Positions 25,237 through 34,934 of a DNA stretch of 49,615 bases are shown one piece after another. This stretch comes from Actinomycetota bacterium (GTDB lineage Bacteria > Actinomycetota > Actinomycetes > Nanopelagicales > Nanopelagicaceae). The notes below the pieces were generated by a model. That model was not told where the DNA came from. It worked only from the letters and a program-made list of their open reading frames with translations, and made no database searches. Position numbers and translations under genes: made by a program. The stretch is taken from contig JAQCKU010000002.1 of NCBI GenBank assembly GCA_027592195.1, forward strand, positions 1-49,615. Direction: 5' to 3'. Position 1 is the first letter of the stretch. Each line of letters begins with the position of its first letter.

Positions 25237-27061
25237 ATGTACGGTAATTAATCTTCTCAAGTACATTTAAAATCGCTGAAACATAAACATTTGCGCCGGT
25301 GGGTAGGAGATGGACCCCATCTGGCGCAAAGTACTCGGGATGATTTTTTGATATCTCATACCAATCAATGAGGTGGGCTTTTGGATAAGCATCGGCGACT
25401 TCGGCCACAATCTTATTATTTGCCTCACGCCAGCCTCGAGGAACTGCTGCATTAACAACGAGAAAATGTGGTTGATTTGAGAGAGCATCGAAGAGCTCTC
25501 TCACCTGGGCTTGGGTAATGGGTCCGTTATTGCCCAGATTTAAAATTGCGATTGAATCGGGAACGCTCTGGGAATCGATGGCGACTACCTGAAGTAGCTC
25601 AGAAATTTGTCGCCCAACCCGAGCATTGATCAAATCAATCGGCTCATAACTTTCCAAAAGTGAGCGGATACCCAAAATTACTGAATCTCCGGTCACCCAG
25701 AGCCCAGTTTTTTCATTGGGTGATTGAACATCTGAGAAATTATCTGCATTACCGTTTGGAGCTGATTTTGAACCTCCAGATTCTTGATCGGTAATTTCCA
25801 GAGCGAGTTCTCGTTTTTGCTCAGAATCCAGCGCAGCAAGTGAGAGCGTGGTAGTTGCGGCAAAGATAGTGATGAGCGTTAAACCAAGGATTGTTTTCTG
25901 TCGGATCCGCACTGCGCGAGTGCGATATTTCAAACCGCGAATCCAGAGTTCAATCTCACCATTGCGAACTGGTACCTCCACCCATCGGTAGGAGATATCG
26001 GCTAAAGCAAAGACAATTAATATTCTTAGCGCGTAGAGCGCCCATTCTTCTCCGATTAAATCAATAGAGGGTCTGGTTACTTGAAAAACAACCCAATGCC
26101 AGAGATAAATTCCGTAGGAGCGCTCACCAATCCACATTAAAGGTTTTGTCGTTATATATTTTGCTAGAGATGATGCGGGATGCACTAAAGACATAAGTGC
26201 CATGGAACCAAAGAGCGCGGTAAGTGGGAAAGCCACTGTATAGAGAGTTTGATTACCCTCTCTCACCAATAAAAATAAGGCAAATAATCCAAGTAAGGCA
26301 ACTATTCCAAAACCATCGATAAAGTTTCGAGCGCCTTGTTTCACTTCAGCAGTAAAATTCTTCGGTATCCATCGGACCGCTAAGGCTGCACCTAAGAAGA
26401 GACCGATAGAGTGAGTATCGCTGCCAAAGTAAACATGGCTCACTGATGATTGCGACTGCGCATCAATTTTCACGGAATATAGAAAGAGTAGGGTTCCAGA
26501 TAGCAAGGCAAAGATTAATGCGAATTTAGGTATAGCTTTCTTACCGAAAAATCGAAGTACAAAGAGTAAAACTAACGGCCATATGAGATAGAACTGAATT
26601 TCAACCGCAAGTGACCAGGTATGTTGGAGAAGTGGAGGGCGACCGATAGTGGAAAAGTAATCTTGCTCTCGAGAGATAAGCGCCCAATTCATTAGCCCAG
26701 TGAGCGCATAAGGAATGTCGGTAAGAAATCGTCGAATTGTCTCTGGAGCCCAGACGCTGATGAAGAGAGTTGTAGAGATAATCATGAAGAGCAGAGCAGG
26801 AAAGAGCCGGCGAAAGCGACTTCGATAAAATTTTCTCAGATCAAGGGCGCTTGATCGTTCAATTGAATCAAGGATTAAGCGTGTGATGACATAACCAGAG
26901 ATCACAAAGAAGAGATCTACCCCAAGAAATCCTCCTGGCCACCATGGAAGCGTTAAGTGATAGGCAAGAACTGCAAGAACAGCAATCGCACGGAGACCAT
27001 CAATTGCTGGAATATATCTATTCGAGCGAGTTGAGCTGAGGGGATTTTGATCAGAGATCAA
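25235..27061 (-). CDS. Membrane O-acyltransferase with C-terminal SGNH domain (OafA/YrhL type)
   Basis: A 608-residue protein that probably acylates a cell-surface glycan. Residues 15-395 form the acyltransferase-3 membrane domain (about ten to eleven helices) with RYIPAIDGLRAIAVLAVLAYH (H35 the conserved catalytic histidine; motif shown in part), LGVDLFFVISGYVIT and HTWSLAVEIQFYLIWP. Residues 440-608 form an extracellular SGNH domain: nucleophile S460 in GDSV, NLGNN around 508-512, and D581/H584 in DGVHL. This fused form acetylates peptidoglycan, teichoic acid or lipopolysaccharide sugars in other bacteria; the substrate here is unknown. It starts at TTG 27061, one base after the stop of the coiled-coil gene, so translation is coupled. 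Confidence 0.9.
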   Translation of the reverse strand: MISDQNPLSSTRSNRYIPAIDGLRAIAVLAVLAYHLTLPWWPGGFLGVDLFFVISGYVITRLILDSIERSSALDLRKFYRSRFRRLFPALLFMIISTTLFISVWAPETIRRFLTDIPYALTGLMNWALISREQDYFSTIGRPPLLQHTWSLAVEIQFYLIWPLVLLFVLRFFGKKAIPKFALIFALLSGTLLFLYSVKIDAQSQSSVSHVYFGSDTHSIGLFLGAALAVRWIPKNFTAEVKQGARNFIDGFGIVALLGLFALFLLVREGNQTLYTVAFPLTALFGSMALMSLVHPASSLAKYITTKPLMWIGERSYGIYLWHWVVFQVTRPSIDLIGEEWALYALRILIVFALADISYRWVEVPVRNGEIELWIRGLKYRTRAVRIRQKTILGLTLITIFAATTTLSLAALDSEQKRELALEITDQESGGSKSAPNGNADNFSDVQSPNEKTGLWVTGDSVILGIRSLLESYEPIDLINARVGRQISELLQVVAIDSQSVPDSIAILNLGNNGPITQAQVRELFDALSNQPHFLVVNAAVPRGWREANNKIVAEVADAYPKAHLIDWYEISKNHPEYFAPDGVHLLPTGANVYVSAILNVLEKINYRT

Positions 27062-27062
27062 A

Positions 27063-27908
27063 CTAAATTTTCTTCTTACCTGTTTTAGTTTTCTTACCTG
27101 CCCTGGCAGGAGATTTCTTTTTTGGTTGCGTTAAAGGTGAATCGCCTGGCTCACTCTTCTTCTCTAACTTTGGTTTTCCATCATTATCGATTGATGATTC
27201 AACTTTGTTATAAAACTCTGAAAGTTTTGAGAAAGATGAATCAAGTTTGCTCCGAGTCTGAGAGATCGCCGAAGCAGCTGCATCTAAAGATTGGAGTTGG
27301 ACTCGATAAAGTTTTTCAGCAGTTTCGAGGACATCACCCAACCAGATACGAAATTGTGAGACTTCACTCGTTGTCTCAAGTAGGAGAGTCTCTGCTTCTC
27401 GCCGTGCAGCCGATGTCAAGGCGCTTGCTTCTCGCTTTTTCTGATTTAGAACTTCCTGACCTTTATTTTCAGCATCGATAATTACATCTTTGGCATCAGC
27501 TTCAGCTGCATCAATAAGGCGCCGTCCTCTTATCTCTGCTTGATTCAAGAGATTTCGCGCCTTTGACTCTGCCCCATCTAAAGTTTCTTTAGCTACTCGC
27601 TGGCTCTCTGAGAGAACTCTTTGAGATGCTACATTTGCCTTTGACTCTCGTTGCTGAGCAGTTTTTATCAGAGTCATCGCTGTCTCAGTTGCAAGAATTT
27701 CAAATTCTTCTTTATTGAGAGCGGTTATATCTCGTCTAGAGCGGAGCTCATTTAATTGAGACTCAAGCTCACGAATTCTTTCAATTGTTTGAGAGGTTGC
27801 TCTGCCAGTGGTATTGACATTTTCGGTGAGAGGATTTTGATCCAATTTTTTAATGGCAGCCCGCTCCTCGGTATCTTGAAAGCCCATCCACTTTTTGATC
27901 CCACCCAT
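27063..27908 (-). CDS. Coiled-coil protein with lysine-rich C-terminal tail (DivIVA/filament-like)
   Basis: A 281-residue soluble protein. After a short N-terminus, residues 45-225 are a nearly continuous coiled coil with Ala/Glu/Lys/Arg heptads, including RRLIDAAEADAKDVIIDAE and REAETLLLETTSE, similar in style to actinobacterial DivIVA/FilP-type or F-ATPase-b-like proteins but without a clear N-terminal DivIVA motif. Residues 240-281 are disordered and end in KKKSPARAGKKTKTGKKKI. ATG 27908 has GAGGT 5 nt upstream. It is the first gene of a pair with the acyltransferase. A structural or scaffolding role at the envelope is inferred from context only. Confidence 0.8.
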   Translation of the reverse strand: MGGIKKWMGFQDTEERAAIKKLDQNPLTENVNTTGRATSQTIERIRELESQLNELRSRRDITALNKEEFEILATETAMTLIKTAQQRESKANVASQRVLSESQRVAKETLDGAESKARNLLNQAEIRGRRLIDAAEADAKDVIIDAENKGQEVLNQKKREASALTSAARREAETLLLETTSEVSQFRIWLGDVLETAEKLYRVQLQSLDAAASAISQTRSKLDSSFSKLSEFYNKVESSIDNDGKPKLEKKSEPGDSPLTQPKKKSPARAGKKTKTGKKKI

Positions 27909-27985
27909 TTTGACCTCTACTTCATATGATTACGGTTTGATTAAATTACTTTTCCCTCTTACAAGCTCTCGGATCTGATCTGATC

Positions 27986-28069
27986 TGGTGCGGGAGGTGG
28001 GACTTGAACCCACACGTCCGAAGACACAGGTTCCTAAGACCTGCGTGTCTGCCATTTCACCACTCCCGC
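27986..28069 (-). tRNA. tRNA-Leu (anticodon UAG)
   Basis: On the minus strand the acceptor GCGGGAG (complement of 28063-28069) pairs with CTCCCGC, discriminator A, and the CCA end is encoded (27986-27988). The anticodon arm CAGGT-CTTAGGA-ACCTG gives anticodon TAG, reading CUN leucine codons. The long variable arm (TGTCTTCGGACG region) is the class II feature of leucine tRNA, and the T-arm GGGTTCAAGTCCC is standard. It stands alone between the coiled-coil gene and argS. Confidence 0.96.
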
Positions 28070-28176
28070 AATAACGCTCCTTAGTAGCTTTCAATCCTAA
28101 AGAAGGCTCTCACCCTGCCACCATCTCAAGGAGAGAGGGTAAGGCTAAATCAACACCGGGGTAAATCCCTAAACGG

Positions 28177-28182
28177 TAGCCT
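28177..28182 (+). promoter_or_regulatory. Leaderless -10 element of argS
   Basis: TAGCCT followed by 7 nt and GTG 28190. No Shine-Dalgarno sequence of the usual kind lies in between, apart from AGGGCGG, which is too close to the start. The -35 is weak. Confidence 0.4.
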
Positions 28183-28189
28183 TAGGGCG

Positions 28190-29869
28190 GTGAGCATAGA
28201 GACGGAATTGGCCGAGGCGATAGTAGGCGCTCTCTGCCGGGCTCAAGCAAGTCAGAGCCTGCCTCAGATATCACCCGAGCTAACCGGCATCGATGAGATT
28301 CCACTCGAGAGGCCAAAAAATCGAGACCATGGCGATTTTGCTTCCTCGATAGCCCTCGCCCTCGCTAAGAAAATGGGGATTAAACCTCAAGATGTAGCAA
28401 CAGCTCTTGCTGATCAGCTCAAATCGCATCCTTTGATTTCTAAAATTGAAATTGCAGGTCCTGGATTTATTAACTTCACGCTAAATAGCGCTAGTCATGG
28501 TGAAATTATCTCTGAGATTTTAATTCAAGGAAAAAAATTTGGTGAAGTGAAAGATCTTTTAGGTAAAAAAATTAACCTGGAATTTATCTCGGCTAATCCG
28601 ACCGGCCCAATACATCTAGGCCATACCAGATGGGCTGCTGTAGGAGATGCGCTAGCGCGGACTCTCATCGCAGCGGGAGCTGAGGTAACACGCGAATTTT
28701 ATATTAATGATCGCGGCGTGCAGATGGATCTCTTTGGCCAATCACTTCGAGCTAGCGCTATTGGGATTGCACGCCCAGAAAATGGTTATCAAGGTGGATA
28801 TATTGATGATCTTGCTCAAGTTATTGTTAGTGAGCACCCTGATTATTGCCAACTTCCAGAGGAAGAATCCTTAATCGCTTTCAGAGAAGCTGGTTATAAA
28901 CTTCAGTTGAAAGAGCAGCAAGAGGTAATTAAAAATTTTAGAACGGTAATTGATCTCTGGTTTTCTGAACGCGAGCTCCATAAAGGTGAATCAGTATTAG
29001 ATGAGACGCTACAAGAGTTAGAGAAACAAGGACATGTATACGAGTTAGATGGAGCGCTCTGGTTACGGACAACAACTTTTGGCGATGATAAAGATCGAGT
29101 TTTGAGAAAATCATCTGGTGAATACACATATTTTGCAAGCGATACCGCTTATTATCTAAATAAACGAGGTCGTGGATTTGAAATAGCAATTTATATGTTG
29201 GGGGCAGATCATCACGGCTATGTGGGACGATTAAAAGCAACTGCTGCTTGTGCAGGAGATGATCCTCAATACAACATCGAAATTTTAATCGGCCAGTTGG
29301 TCAAAATTATTGAGAATGGCGAAGAGGTAAAACTCTCAAAGCGAGCTGGAACCATTGTCACCTTAGAAGATCTTGTTGAGAAAGTTGGAGTGGATGCAGC
29401 GAGATATACCTTAATCCGCTATCCAGTAGAGACGCCAATGATTTTAGATGTGGATCTTTTAAAGAAACATACCAATGAGAACCCGGTCTATTATGTTCAA
29501 TATGCCCATGCAAGAATCTGTGCAGTTCTCAGAAATGCGGCAGATTTCGGAATCGAATTTGGCCCCAATAATTTTGATCCCACTCTCTTAAGTGATGAGC
29601 GTGAACGAGAGCTCATCGGCGCGCTCTCGCAATTTCCAACGGTTATTGCCGATGCTGCCTCACTTCGCAGCCCCCATAGAATTGCTAGATATATCGAAGA
29701 ACTTGCCGGCATCTATCACCGTTTCTACTCTGAGTGCCGGGTCCTGCCTATGGGAGATGAATCAGCCACTTTGCTCCACTCCAGTAGAGCAACTCTCTCA
29801 GATGCCACTCGTCAGGTAATCTTTAATGCGCTTGATCTCCTTGGAGTCAGCGCTCCAGAGAGGATGTGA
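28190..29869 (+). CDS. argS: Arginyl-tRNA synthetase
   Basis: Class I synthetase charging tRNA-Arg. The 559-residue protein has the ArgRS N-terminal Add1 domain (about 1-105, with the RDHGDFASSIALALAK signature), the HIGH-type motif HLGH in ANPTGPIHLGHTRWAA, the KMSKS equivalent KLSKRAG and the C-terminal DALR anticodon domain (about 440-559). The start is GTG 28190, probably leaderless. It heads the actinobacterial series argS-lysA-hom-thrC-thrB-rho and is 7 bases from lysA. Confidence 0.97.
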   Translation: MSIETELAEAIVGALCRAQASQSLPQISPELTGIDEIPLERPKNRDHGDFASSIALALAKKMGIKPQDVATALADQLKSHPLISKIEIAGPGFINFTLNSASHGEIISEILIQGKKFGEVKDLLGKKINLEFISANPTGPIHLGHTRWAAVGDALARTLIAAGAEVTREFYINDRGVQMDLFGQSLRASAIGIARPENGYQGGYIDDLAQVIVSEHPDYCQLPEEESLIAFREAGYKLQLKEQQEVIKNFRTVIDLWFSERELHKGESVLDETLQELEKQGHVYELDGALWLRTTTFGDDKDRVLRKSSGEYTYFASDTAYYLNKRGRGFEIAIYMLGADHHGYVGRLKATAACAGDDPQYNIEILIGQLVKIIENGEEVKLSKRAGTIVTLEDLVEKVGVDAARYTLIRYPVETPMILDVDLLKKHTNENPVYYVQYAHARICAVLRNAADFGIEFGPNNFDPTLLSDERERELIGALSQFPTVIADAASLRSPHRIARYIEELAGIYHRFYSECRVLPMGDESATLLHSSRATLSDATRQVIFNALDLLGVSAPERM

Positions 29870-29876
29870 TTTTTCT

Positions 29877-31214
29877 ATGAGCCAACCTGAGGTTATCGAT
29901 CCCAAAATTCTCTCGGCTAACGCATCCTTTCAAAGTGGAGAATTTTATATTGCTGGTTTATCTGCATCTGCTCTCGCTGAAGAATTTGGAACGCCTGCTT
30001 TTATTATTGATGAAGACGATTTCAGGTCTCGAGCGCTTAACTTTAAAAATGCTTTAGAAGGAGCATTTGGTGAGAGAAGTGGCAAATGTTATTACGCAGG
30101 CAAAGCATTTCTTTCAATTGAGATAGCTCGTTGGATTGCAGAGCTAGGTTTAAGTTTAGATGTTTGCACTGAAGGTGAACTTGCAGTAGCTCTTGCAGCA
30201 CAATTTCCACCAGATCGAATGGAGTTTCATGGAAATAATAAATCAGCTTCAGAGATAAAAAGAGCAATTGAAATTGGAATGGGACGAATCGTTGCAGATA
30301 GTGAAATTGAACTACAGCGAATTAATCAAATAGCAGGAGAGCTTGGCCGGAAACAAGAAATTTTAATTCGTTTAACTCCAGGAGTGGAGGCACATACTCA
30401 TGAATATATCTCTACTGCACATGAAGATGTGAAGTTCGGATTTTCTATTGCATCTGGATCTGCAATGGCTGCGCTAAAAATGGCGAGCGAGCTAGGAAAT
30501 CTCATCTTGATGGGAATTCACTTTCATATTGGTTCTCAGATCTCATCGACAGAAGGTTTTGATCTGGCCATTAGACGAGCCTTTCAACTTCTTTCTGACT
30601 TTAGATCCGATTCAGGGATCACGCTCACTGAATTTGATATTGGTGGTGGCTACTCCATCTCCTACATTGAGCAAGATGATCCAACCAATCCGCGAGAGAT
30701 CATGGATCATTTAGCCAAAACAGTAAAAAAAGAGTCAGAAAACTTTCAATTTCCTCATCCTGAAATTTCGGTTGAACCTGGAAGGGCAATCGCTGGCCCA
30801 TCTACTGCAACGCTCTATGAAGTTGGAACTGTGAAAGAGGTAATTTTGGAGAGTGGCTCTCGTAACTACATCTCAGTTGATGGTGGGATGAGCGATAACA
30901 TCCGAACATCTCTCTACGATGCCAAATATTCGGTTGCCTTAGCTAATCGAATCTCTAAGGCTCCTAAAATTGCATCTCGAGTAGTTGGTAAGCATTGTGA
31001 AAGCGGAGATATCATCGTGAAAGATGTAGACCTACCGAGCGATATCGCCGTCGGCGACCTTTTAGTCACTCCAGCGACCGGTGCTTACGGCCGAAGCATG
31101 GCAAGCAACTACAATCATCTTCCTAGAGCTCCTGTCGTAGCGGTACGAGATGGAAAGGCTCGCCTGATCGTTAGACGAGAAACTTTTGAGGATCTTCTGG
31201 GGCTCGATCTTTAA
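29877..31214 (+). CDS. lysA: Diaminopimelate decarboxylase
   Basis: PLP enzyme making lysine from meso-diaminopimelate. The 445-residue product starts at ATG 29877, right after the argS stop; the frame is open further upstream, but that part overlaps argS. The PLP lysine is K76 in YYAGKAFLS, followed by GNNKS, the phosphate loop GGGYS, EPGRAIAG and the CESGD motif supplying the partner-subunit cysteine. It is complete. An AT-rich inverted repeat without a T-tract (31211-31229) overlaps its stop codon. hom begins 77 bases later. Confidence 0.97.
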   Translation: MSQPEVIDPKILSANASFQSGEFYIAGLSASALAEEFGTPAFIIDEDDFRSRALNFKNALEGAFGERSGKCYYAGKAFLSIEIARWIAELGLSLDVCTEGELAVALAAQFPPDRMEFHGNNKSASEIKRAIEIGMGRIVADSEIELQRINQIAGELGRKQEILIRLTPGVEAHTHEYISTAHEDVKFGFSIASGSAMAALKMASELGNLILMGIHFHIGSQISSTEGFDLAIRRAFQLLSDFRSDSGITLTEFDIGGGYSISYIEQDDPTNPREIMDHLAKTVKKESENFQFPHPEISVEPGRAIAGPSTATLYEVGTVKEVILESGSRNYISVDGGMSDNIRTSLYDAKYSVALANRISKAPKIASRVVGKHCESGDIIVKDVDLPSDIAVGDLLVTPATGAYGRSMASNYNHLPRAPVVAVRDGKARLIVRRETFEDLLGLDL

Positions 31215-31291
31215 ATCGTGAAGATTTAATTAAGAGCTAACCATTATCTGTGAAAAATAAGTGAGAGATCAGTTAGAGCCGAAAGGAAGAT

Positions 31292-32608
31292 ATGAGTAAC
31301 TCATCTGTAAAAGATCAATCAAAAAACTCTATCAAAATCGGTCTCCTTGGTCTTGGAAATGTTGGAGTTGAGGTAGCAAGAATTCTGGAAGAGGAGAGCT
31401 CCGATCTCTCAGTGCGCTCAGGCGCCCCGCTTGAGATTGTTAAAGTCGGAGTTAGAGATGGATCAAAGCCTCGCCCACAATTTTCCAAAAATCTTATAAC
31501 TCAAGATCTTCAATCCATTGTTACTGATCCAGAAATTTCGATAGTCATTGAAGTAATGGGTGGCATAGAGCCTGCACGCACGCTGATTTTAACTGCTTTA
31601 GCAAATAAGAAATCTGTAGTTACAGCTAATAAAGCTCTCCTTGCAAAACATGGAAGTGAGCTTTATCAGGCTGCCCATGAAAATGGCGTAGATCTTTACT
31701 ATGAAGCAGCTGTCGCAGGTGCAATACCAATCCTGCGGCCGTTACGTGAATCAATTGTTGGAGATCATGTGACTCGCATTATGGGAATTGTTAATGGTAC
31801 GACAAATTACATTCTGACAAAGATGGATGAAGAGGGTGCTGATTATCACCAAGTATTAAAAGAGGCGCAGAAACTTGGTTTTGCAGAAGCCGATCCAAGC
31901 GCTGATGTGGAGGGCGAAGATGCTGCTGCCAAACTTGCGATACTGGCTTCTCTAGCATTTCATAGTGAGGTTCGAGGCGAAGATGTTTTCTGTCAAGGAA
32001 TTTCACATTTAACATCTCACGATATCGATATCGCAAAAGCGATTGGCCATGTTATTAAATTACTTGCGATAGCAGAGCGAGGCGATGATGGGCAGATCTC
32101 AGTTCGAGTACACCCTGCCTTAATTCCACGGAGTCATCCGTTAGCTTCAGTTCGAAATTCTTTTAATGCGGTATTTGTTGAAGCAAAATCTGCGGGCGAG
32201 ATGATGTTTTATGGTCGAGGCGCAGGTGGAGAGCCAACGGCGAGTGCAGTTCTTGGAGATCTCGTTGCTATCGCCCGCCATATCTCCTTTGGCGGATTAG
32301 GCAGTCGTGAGAGCGGTTATGCCAATCTTGCGATCGCTCCGATCGGCACAGTATTCACTCGTTATTTAATCAGACTTGATGTTGCAGATCGCCCAGGTGT
32401 TTTAGCGACAGTGGCAAACACCTTTGCCAACCATAAGGTCTCTATTCAGACGGTAAGACAATCTGGGCGTGGCGAAGATGCAGAGCTAGTTGTTATGACT
32501 CATGCTGCAACCGATAGAGATCTCTCAGCAACTGTGGCAAGTCTTTCAGAGTTAGAGATTGTTAAAAAAGTTGAGAGCGTCCTTCGAGTTGAAGGAGTGG
32601 AGAGTTAA
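31292..32608 (+). CDS. hom: Homoserine dehydrogenase
   Basis: Reduces aspartate semialdehyde to homoserine, the branch point to threonine and methionine. The 438-residue protein has an N-terminal Rossmann motif GLLGLGNVGVEVAR (17-30), VTANKALLAKHG with catalytic-site K114, the substrate region GIVNGTTNYILTKM and DPSADVEGEDAAAKL, and a C-terminal ACT domain (about 358-435) that in the family mediates threonine feedback inhibition. ATG 31292 has AAAGGAAG about 5 nt upstream, a good ribosome-binding site. It is followed without a gap by thrC. Confidence 0.97.
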   Translation: MSNSSVKDQSKNSIKIGLLGLGNVGVEVARILEEESSDLSVRSGAPLEIVKVGVRDGSKPRPQFSKNLITQDLQSIVTDPEISIVIEVMGGIEPARTLILTALANKKSVVTANKALLAKHGSELYQAAHENGVDLYYEAAVAGAIPILRPLRESIVGDHVTRIMGIVNGTTNYILTKMDEEGADYHQVLKEAQKLGFAEADPSADVEGEDAAAKLAILASLAFHSEVRGEDVFCQGISHLTSHDIDIAKAIGHVIKLLAIAERGDDGQISVRVHPALIPRSHPLASVRNSFNAVFVEAKSAGEMMFYGRGAGGEPTASAVLGDLVAIARHISFGGLGSRESGYANLAIAPIGTVFTRYLIRLDVADRPGVLATVANTFANHKVSIQTVRQSGRGEDAELVVMTHAATDRDLSATVASLSELEIVKKVESVLRVEGVES

Positions 32609-33796
32609 ATGAGTTTTCTCTCTAACTTTTTTGCAAAACCCTCTGGTGCGCATCAATGGCGAGGTGTGATTGAAGAGTATCGGGACCGCCTCCCAGTTAC
32701 AGATAAAACCCCGATAGTTTCACTCTGCGAAGGTGGAACACCTCTGATCTATGGCTGCTATCTCTCTGAGCTGCTTGATGGAGAGGTCTGGTTGAAATTT
32801 GAAGGCGCCAATCCCACCGGTTCATTTAAAGATCGTGGAATGACTATGGCAATTTCGAAAGCTGCCGAAGCTGGAGCAAAAGCCGTCATCTGTGCATCAA
32901 CAGGAAACACCAGCGCATCGGCAGCTGCCTATGCAGCAAAAGCGGGGATGCGCCCCGTTGTTCTTGTCCCTGAAGGAAAAATTGCGCTAGGTAAACTTGC
33001 ACAAGCCATTGCTCATGGCGCTCAACTGCTACAAGTCGATGGAAATTTCGATGACTGTTTAAGAATTGCACGTGAGCTATCGGAGAGCTATCCGGTTGCG
33101 CTGGTGAATTCAGTTAACCCATATCGAATCGATGGTCAGAAAACAGCTGCCTTTGAGGTTGTTGATGCACTTGGTTTTGCACCAGATATACATGCTCTTC
33201 CGGTGGGAAATGCTGGAAATATAACTGCCTATTGGGTGGGATATAACGAGTATCGAAAAGATGGGTTGGCAAAGACTCTTCCGGCCATGTGGGGATTTCA
33301 GGCTGCAGGCTCTGCTCCTATTGTTAAAGGAAGAGTTATTACAAAGCCTGAAACAATTGCAACAGCAATTCGAATTGGAAATCCAGCTTCTTGGTCTCAA
33401 GCCCTCGCTGCTCGTGATCAATCTGGTGGAGTGATTGACTCAGTGACTGATAAAGAAATCCTTGCCGCTTATCGATTGGTCGCTGCAAAAGAAGGTGTTT
33501 TTGTGGAGCCATCAAGCGCTGCGGGAATTGCAGGACTCATCAAATTAAAGCGGCAAGGAAAGCTTGCATCGGGAAAGAAAATTGTTATAACAGTGACAGG
33601 TAATGGCTTAAAAGATGTTCAATGGGTCTTAGATGGCGCCTCGTCCTCGAAGATAATCCCACCAGCAATCCGAGCAACCCTTCACGATGCGGCAGAGGCA
33701 ATTGGGTTAGAGCCACTTTCTAAGAAGGCTAAAAAAGTTGCTACCAGATCAAAGAGTAAGAAGAGCGTTGCCAAGAAAAAGAGTCGAGGAAAATAA
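32609..33796 (+). CDS. thrC: Threonine synthase with lysine-rich C-terminal tail
   Basis: PLP enzyme converting O-phosphohomoserine to threonine. The 395-residue product has the PLP lysine K74 in [11 protein letters not shown], the [14 protein letters not shown] loop, LPVGNAGN phosphate-binding loop and VTGNGLKD. The catalytic body ends near residue 369; then comes a tail [16 protein letters not shown] and VAKKKSRGK, about 26 residues and absent from usual homologues (the M. tuberculosis enzyme is about 360 residues). It starts directly after the hom stop (TAAATG) and its stop overlaps the thrB ATG by one base, so all three are coupled. Confidence 0.96.
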   Translation: MSFLSNFFAKPSGAHQWRGVIEEYRDRLPVTDKTPIVSLCEGGTPLIYGCYLSELLDGEVWLKFEGANPTGSFKDRGMTMAISKAAEAGAKAVICASTGNTSASAAAYAAKAGMRPVVLVPEGKIALGKLAQAIAHGAQLLQVDGNFDDCLRIARELSESYPVALVNSVNPYRIDGQKTAAFEVVDALGFAPDIHALPVGNAGNITAYWVGYNEYRKDGLAKTLPAMWGFQAAGSAPIVKGRVITKPETIATAIRIGNPASWSQALAARDQSGGVIDSVTDKEILAAYRLVAAKEGVFVEPSSAAGIAGLIKLKRQGKLASGKKIVITVTGNGLKDVQWVLDGASSSKIIPPAIRATLHDAAEAIGLEPLSKKAKKVATRSKSKKSVAKKKSRGK

Positions 33797-34746
33797 TGGC
33801 ACGAGCTAAGCATCGACAACGGGTCACCTTTAAAGCAACTCCACAACAGGTAAAAGTTCCTGCTAGCGTTGCAAATATTGGTCCTGGCTTTGATAGTTTG
33901 GCGCTCGCTTTAGATCTTCGAGATGTTTATGTTGCTCAGATCCTTGATGATGAAGTTTTTGATATTGATGTGACTGGTGAAGGCGCCGATGATGTGGCTC
34001 GAGATAAGAAAAATTTAGTTATAAAGGCGATGTATCAAGGCTTTGAATATTTTGGCGGCAAACCTGCCGGGATAGCGCTCCGCCAACTTAATGAAATCCC
34101 TCATGGCCGAGGCTTTGGATCTTCTGCAGCAGCAATTGTTGGAGGGCTAGCTCTAGCGAGATCCTTGGTTCTCAATGGCAATCAATTGATGGATGATCAC
34201 GATCTTCTTGCATTAGCTACAGATATAGAGGGGCACCCTGATAATGTCGCAGCAGCAATTTTTGGCGGCGCAACAATTTCATGGGTTGAACTTCGGATGG
34301 CGGTAGCAACTGGTACAGCAGTTAATTTCCCTGTTGCAAAAGAGATCTCTGCCTTAGTCTTAATTCCAGAGCAGATGCTCTCCACTTCAAAGGCGCGAAA
34401 AGTTCTTCCAGAAAATATTTCTTTTGCTGATGCAGCATTTAATATCTCCCGTTCTTCACTCTTAGTCCATGCGCTCAAAGAGCGTCCCGACCTCCTCTTT
34501 CCAGCAACCGAAGATAAATTGCATCAAAATCACCGACGTGAATTTATGCCTGCCTCGATGGCGCTTGTAGATAAATTAAGAGGGGCAGGGGTAGCAGCGA
34601 CTATCTCAGGTGCCGGGCCAACAGTTCTCGTTCTTCATACTGGCGACTCACATGAAAGAGAAGAGATCATCAAGGCAGCGGGGACGCAGTTTTCACCACG
34701 AGATATTGAGATTGCAACGACAGGGGTGGAGAGCTCTTCGATTTAG
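33796..34746 (+). CDS. thrB: Homoserine kinase
   Basis: GHMP kinase phosphorylating homoserine. The 316-residue protein contains VPASVANIGPGFDSLALAL (residues 21-39), the ATP-binding motif PHGRGFGSSAAAIVGG (102-117, with F where many have L), EGHPDNVAAAIFGG and the C-terminal GAGPTVLVL. The N-terminal 20 residues are basic and not part of the family core. The ATG overlaps the thrC stop (TAATG). It ends the threonine operon before the 214-bp rho leader. Confidence 0.97.
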   Translation: MARAKHRQRVTFKATPQQVKVPASVANIGPGFDSLALALDLRDVYVAQILDDEVFDIDVTGEGADDVARDKKNLVIKAMYQGFEYFGGKPAGIALRQLNEIPHGRGFGSSAAAIVGGLALARSLVLNGNQLMDDHDLLALATDIEGHPDNVAAAIFGGATISWVELRMAVATGTAVNFPVAKEISALVLIPEQMLSTSKARKVLPENISFADAAFNISRSSLLVHALKERPDLLFPATEDKLHQNHRREFMPASMALVDKLRGAGVAATISGAGPTVLVLHTGDSHEREEIIKAAGTQFSPRDIEIATTGVESSSI

Positions 34747-34866
34747 CTTTAACTCACTTCTTTTCCTGGCAAGAGCTGCGTTTTTCATCCAGTTTTAAGA
34801 AGAGCCTATCTTCGTGCTAAGGTTTAGCCATCTGGTCGGGGATCTCCCAGTTACACGATAGCCAGG

Positions 34867-34894
34867 TTTACAAACCAAAATCACCCCAGATACT
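34867..34894 (+). promoter_or_regulatory. Predicted promoter of rho
   Basis: TTTACA (34867-34872) and GATACT (34889-34894) with a 16-nt spacer. Transcription would begin near 34901, leaving about 34 nt before the leader ORF and 60 nt before rho. Confidence 0.45.
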
Positions 34895-34934
34895 TTAAAA
34901 AGTCCCAGAGGAAACTCCTTGTAAAGGTAGCTGC

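Noticed and set aside
31211-31229. AT-rich inverted repeat TTAAATC/GATTTAA over the lysA stop as a terminator
   Set aside because: Weak stem without G/C pairs to spare and without a T-tract; not supported as a terminator.
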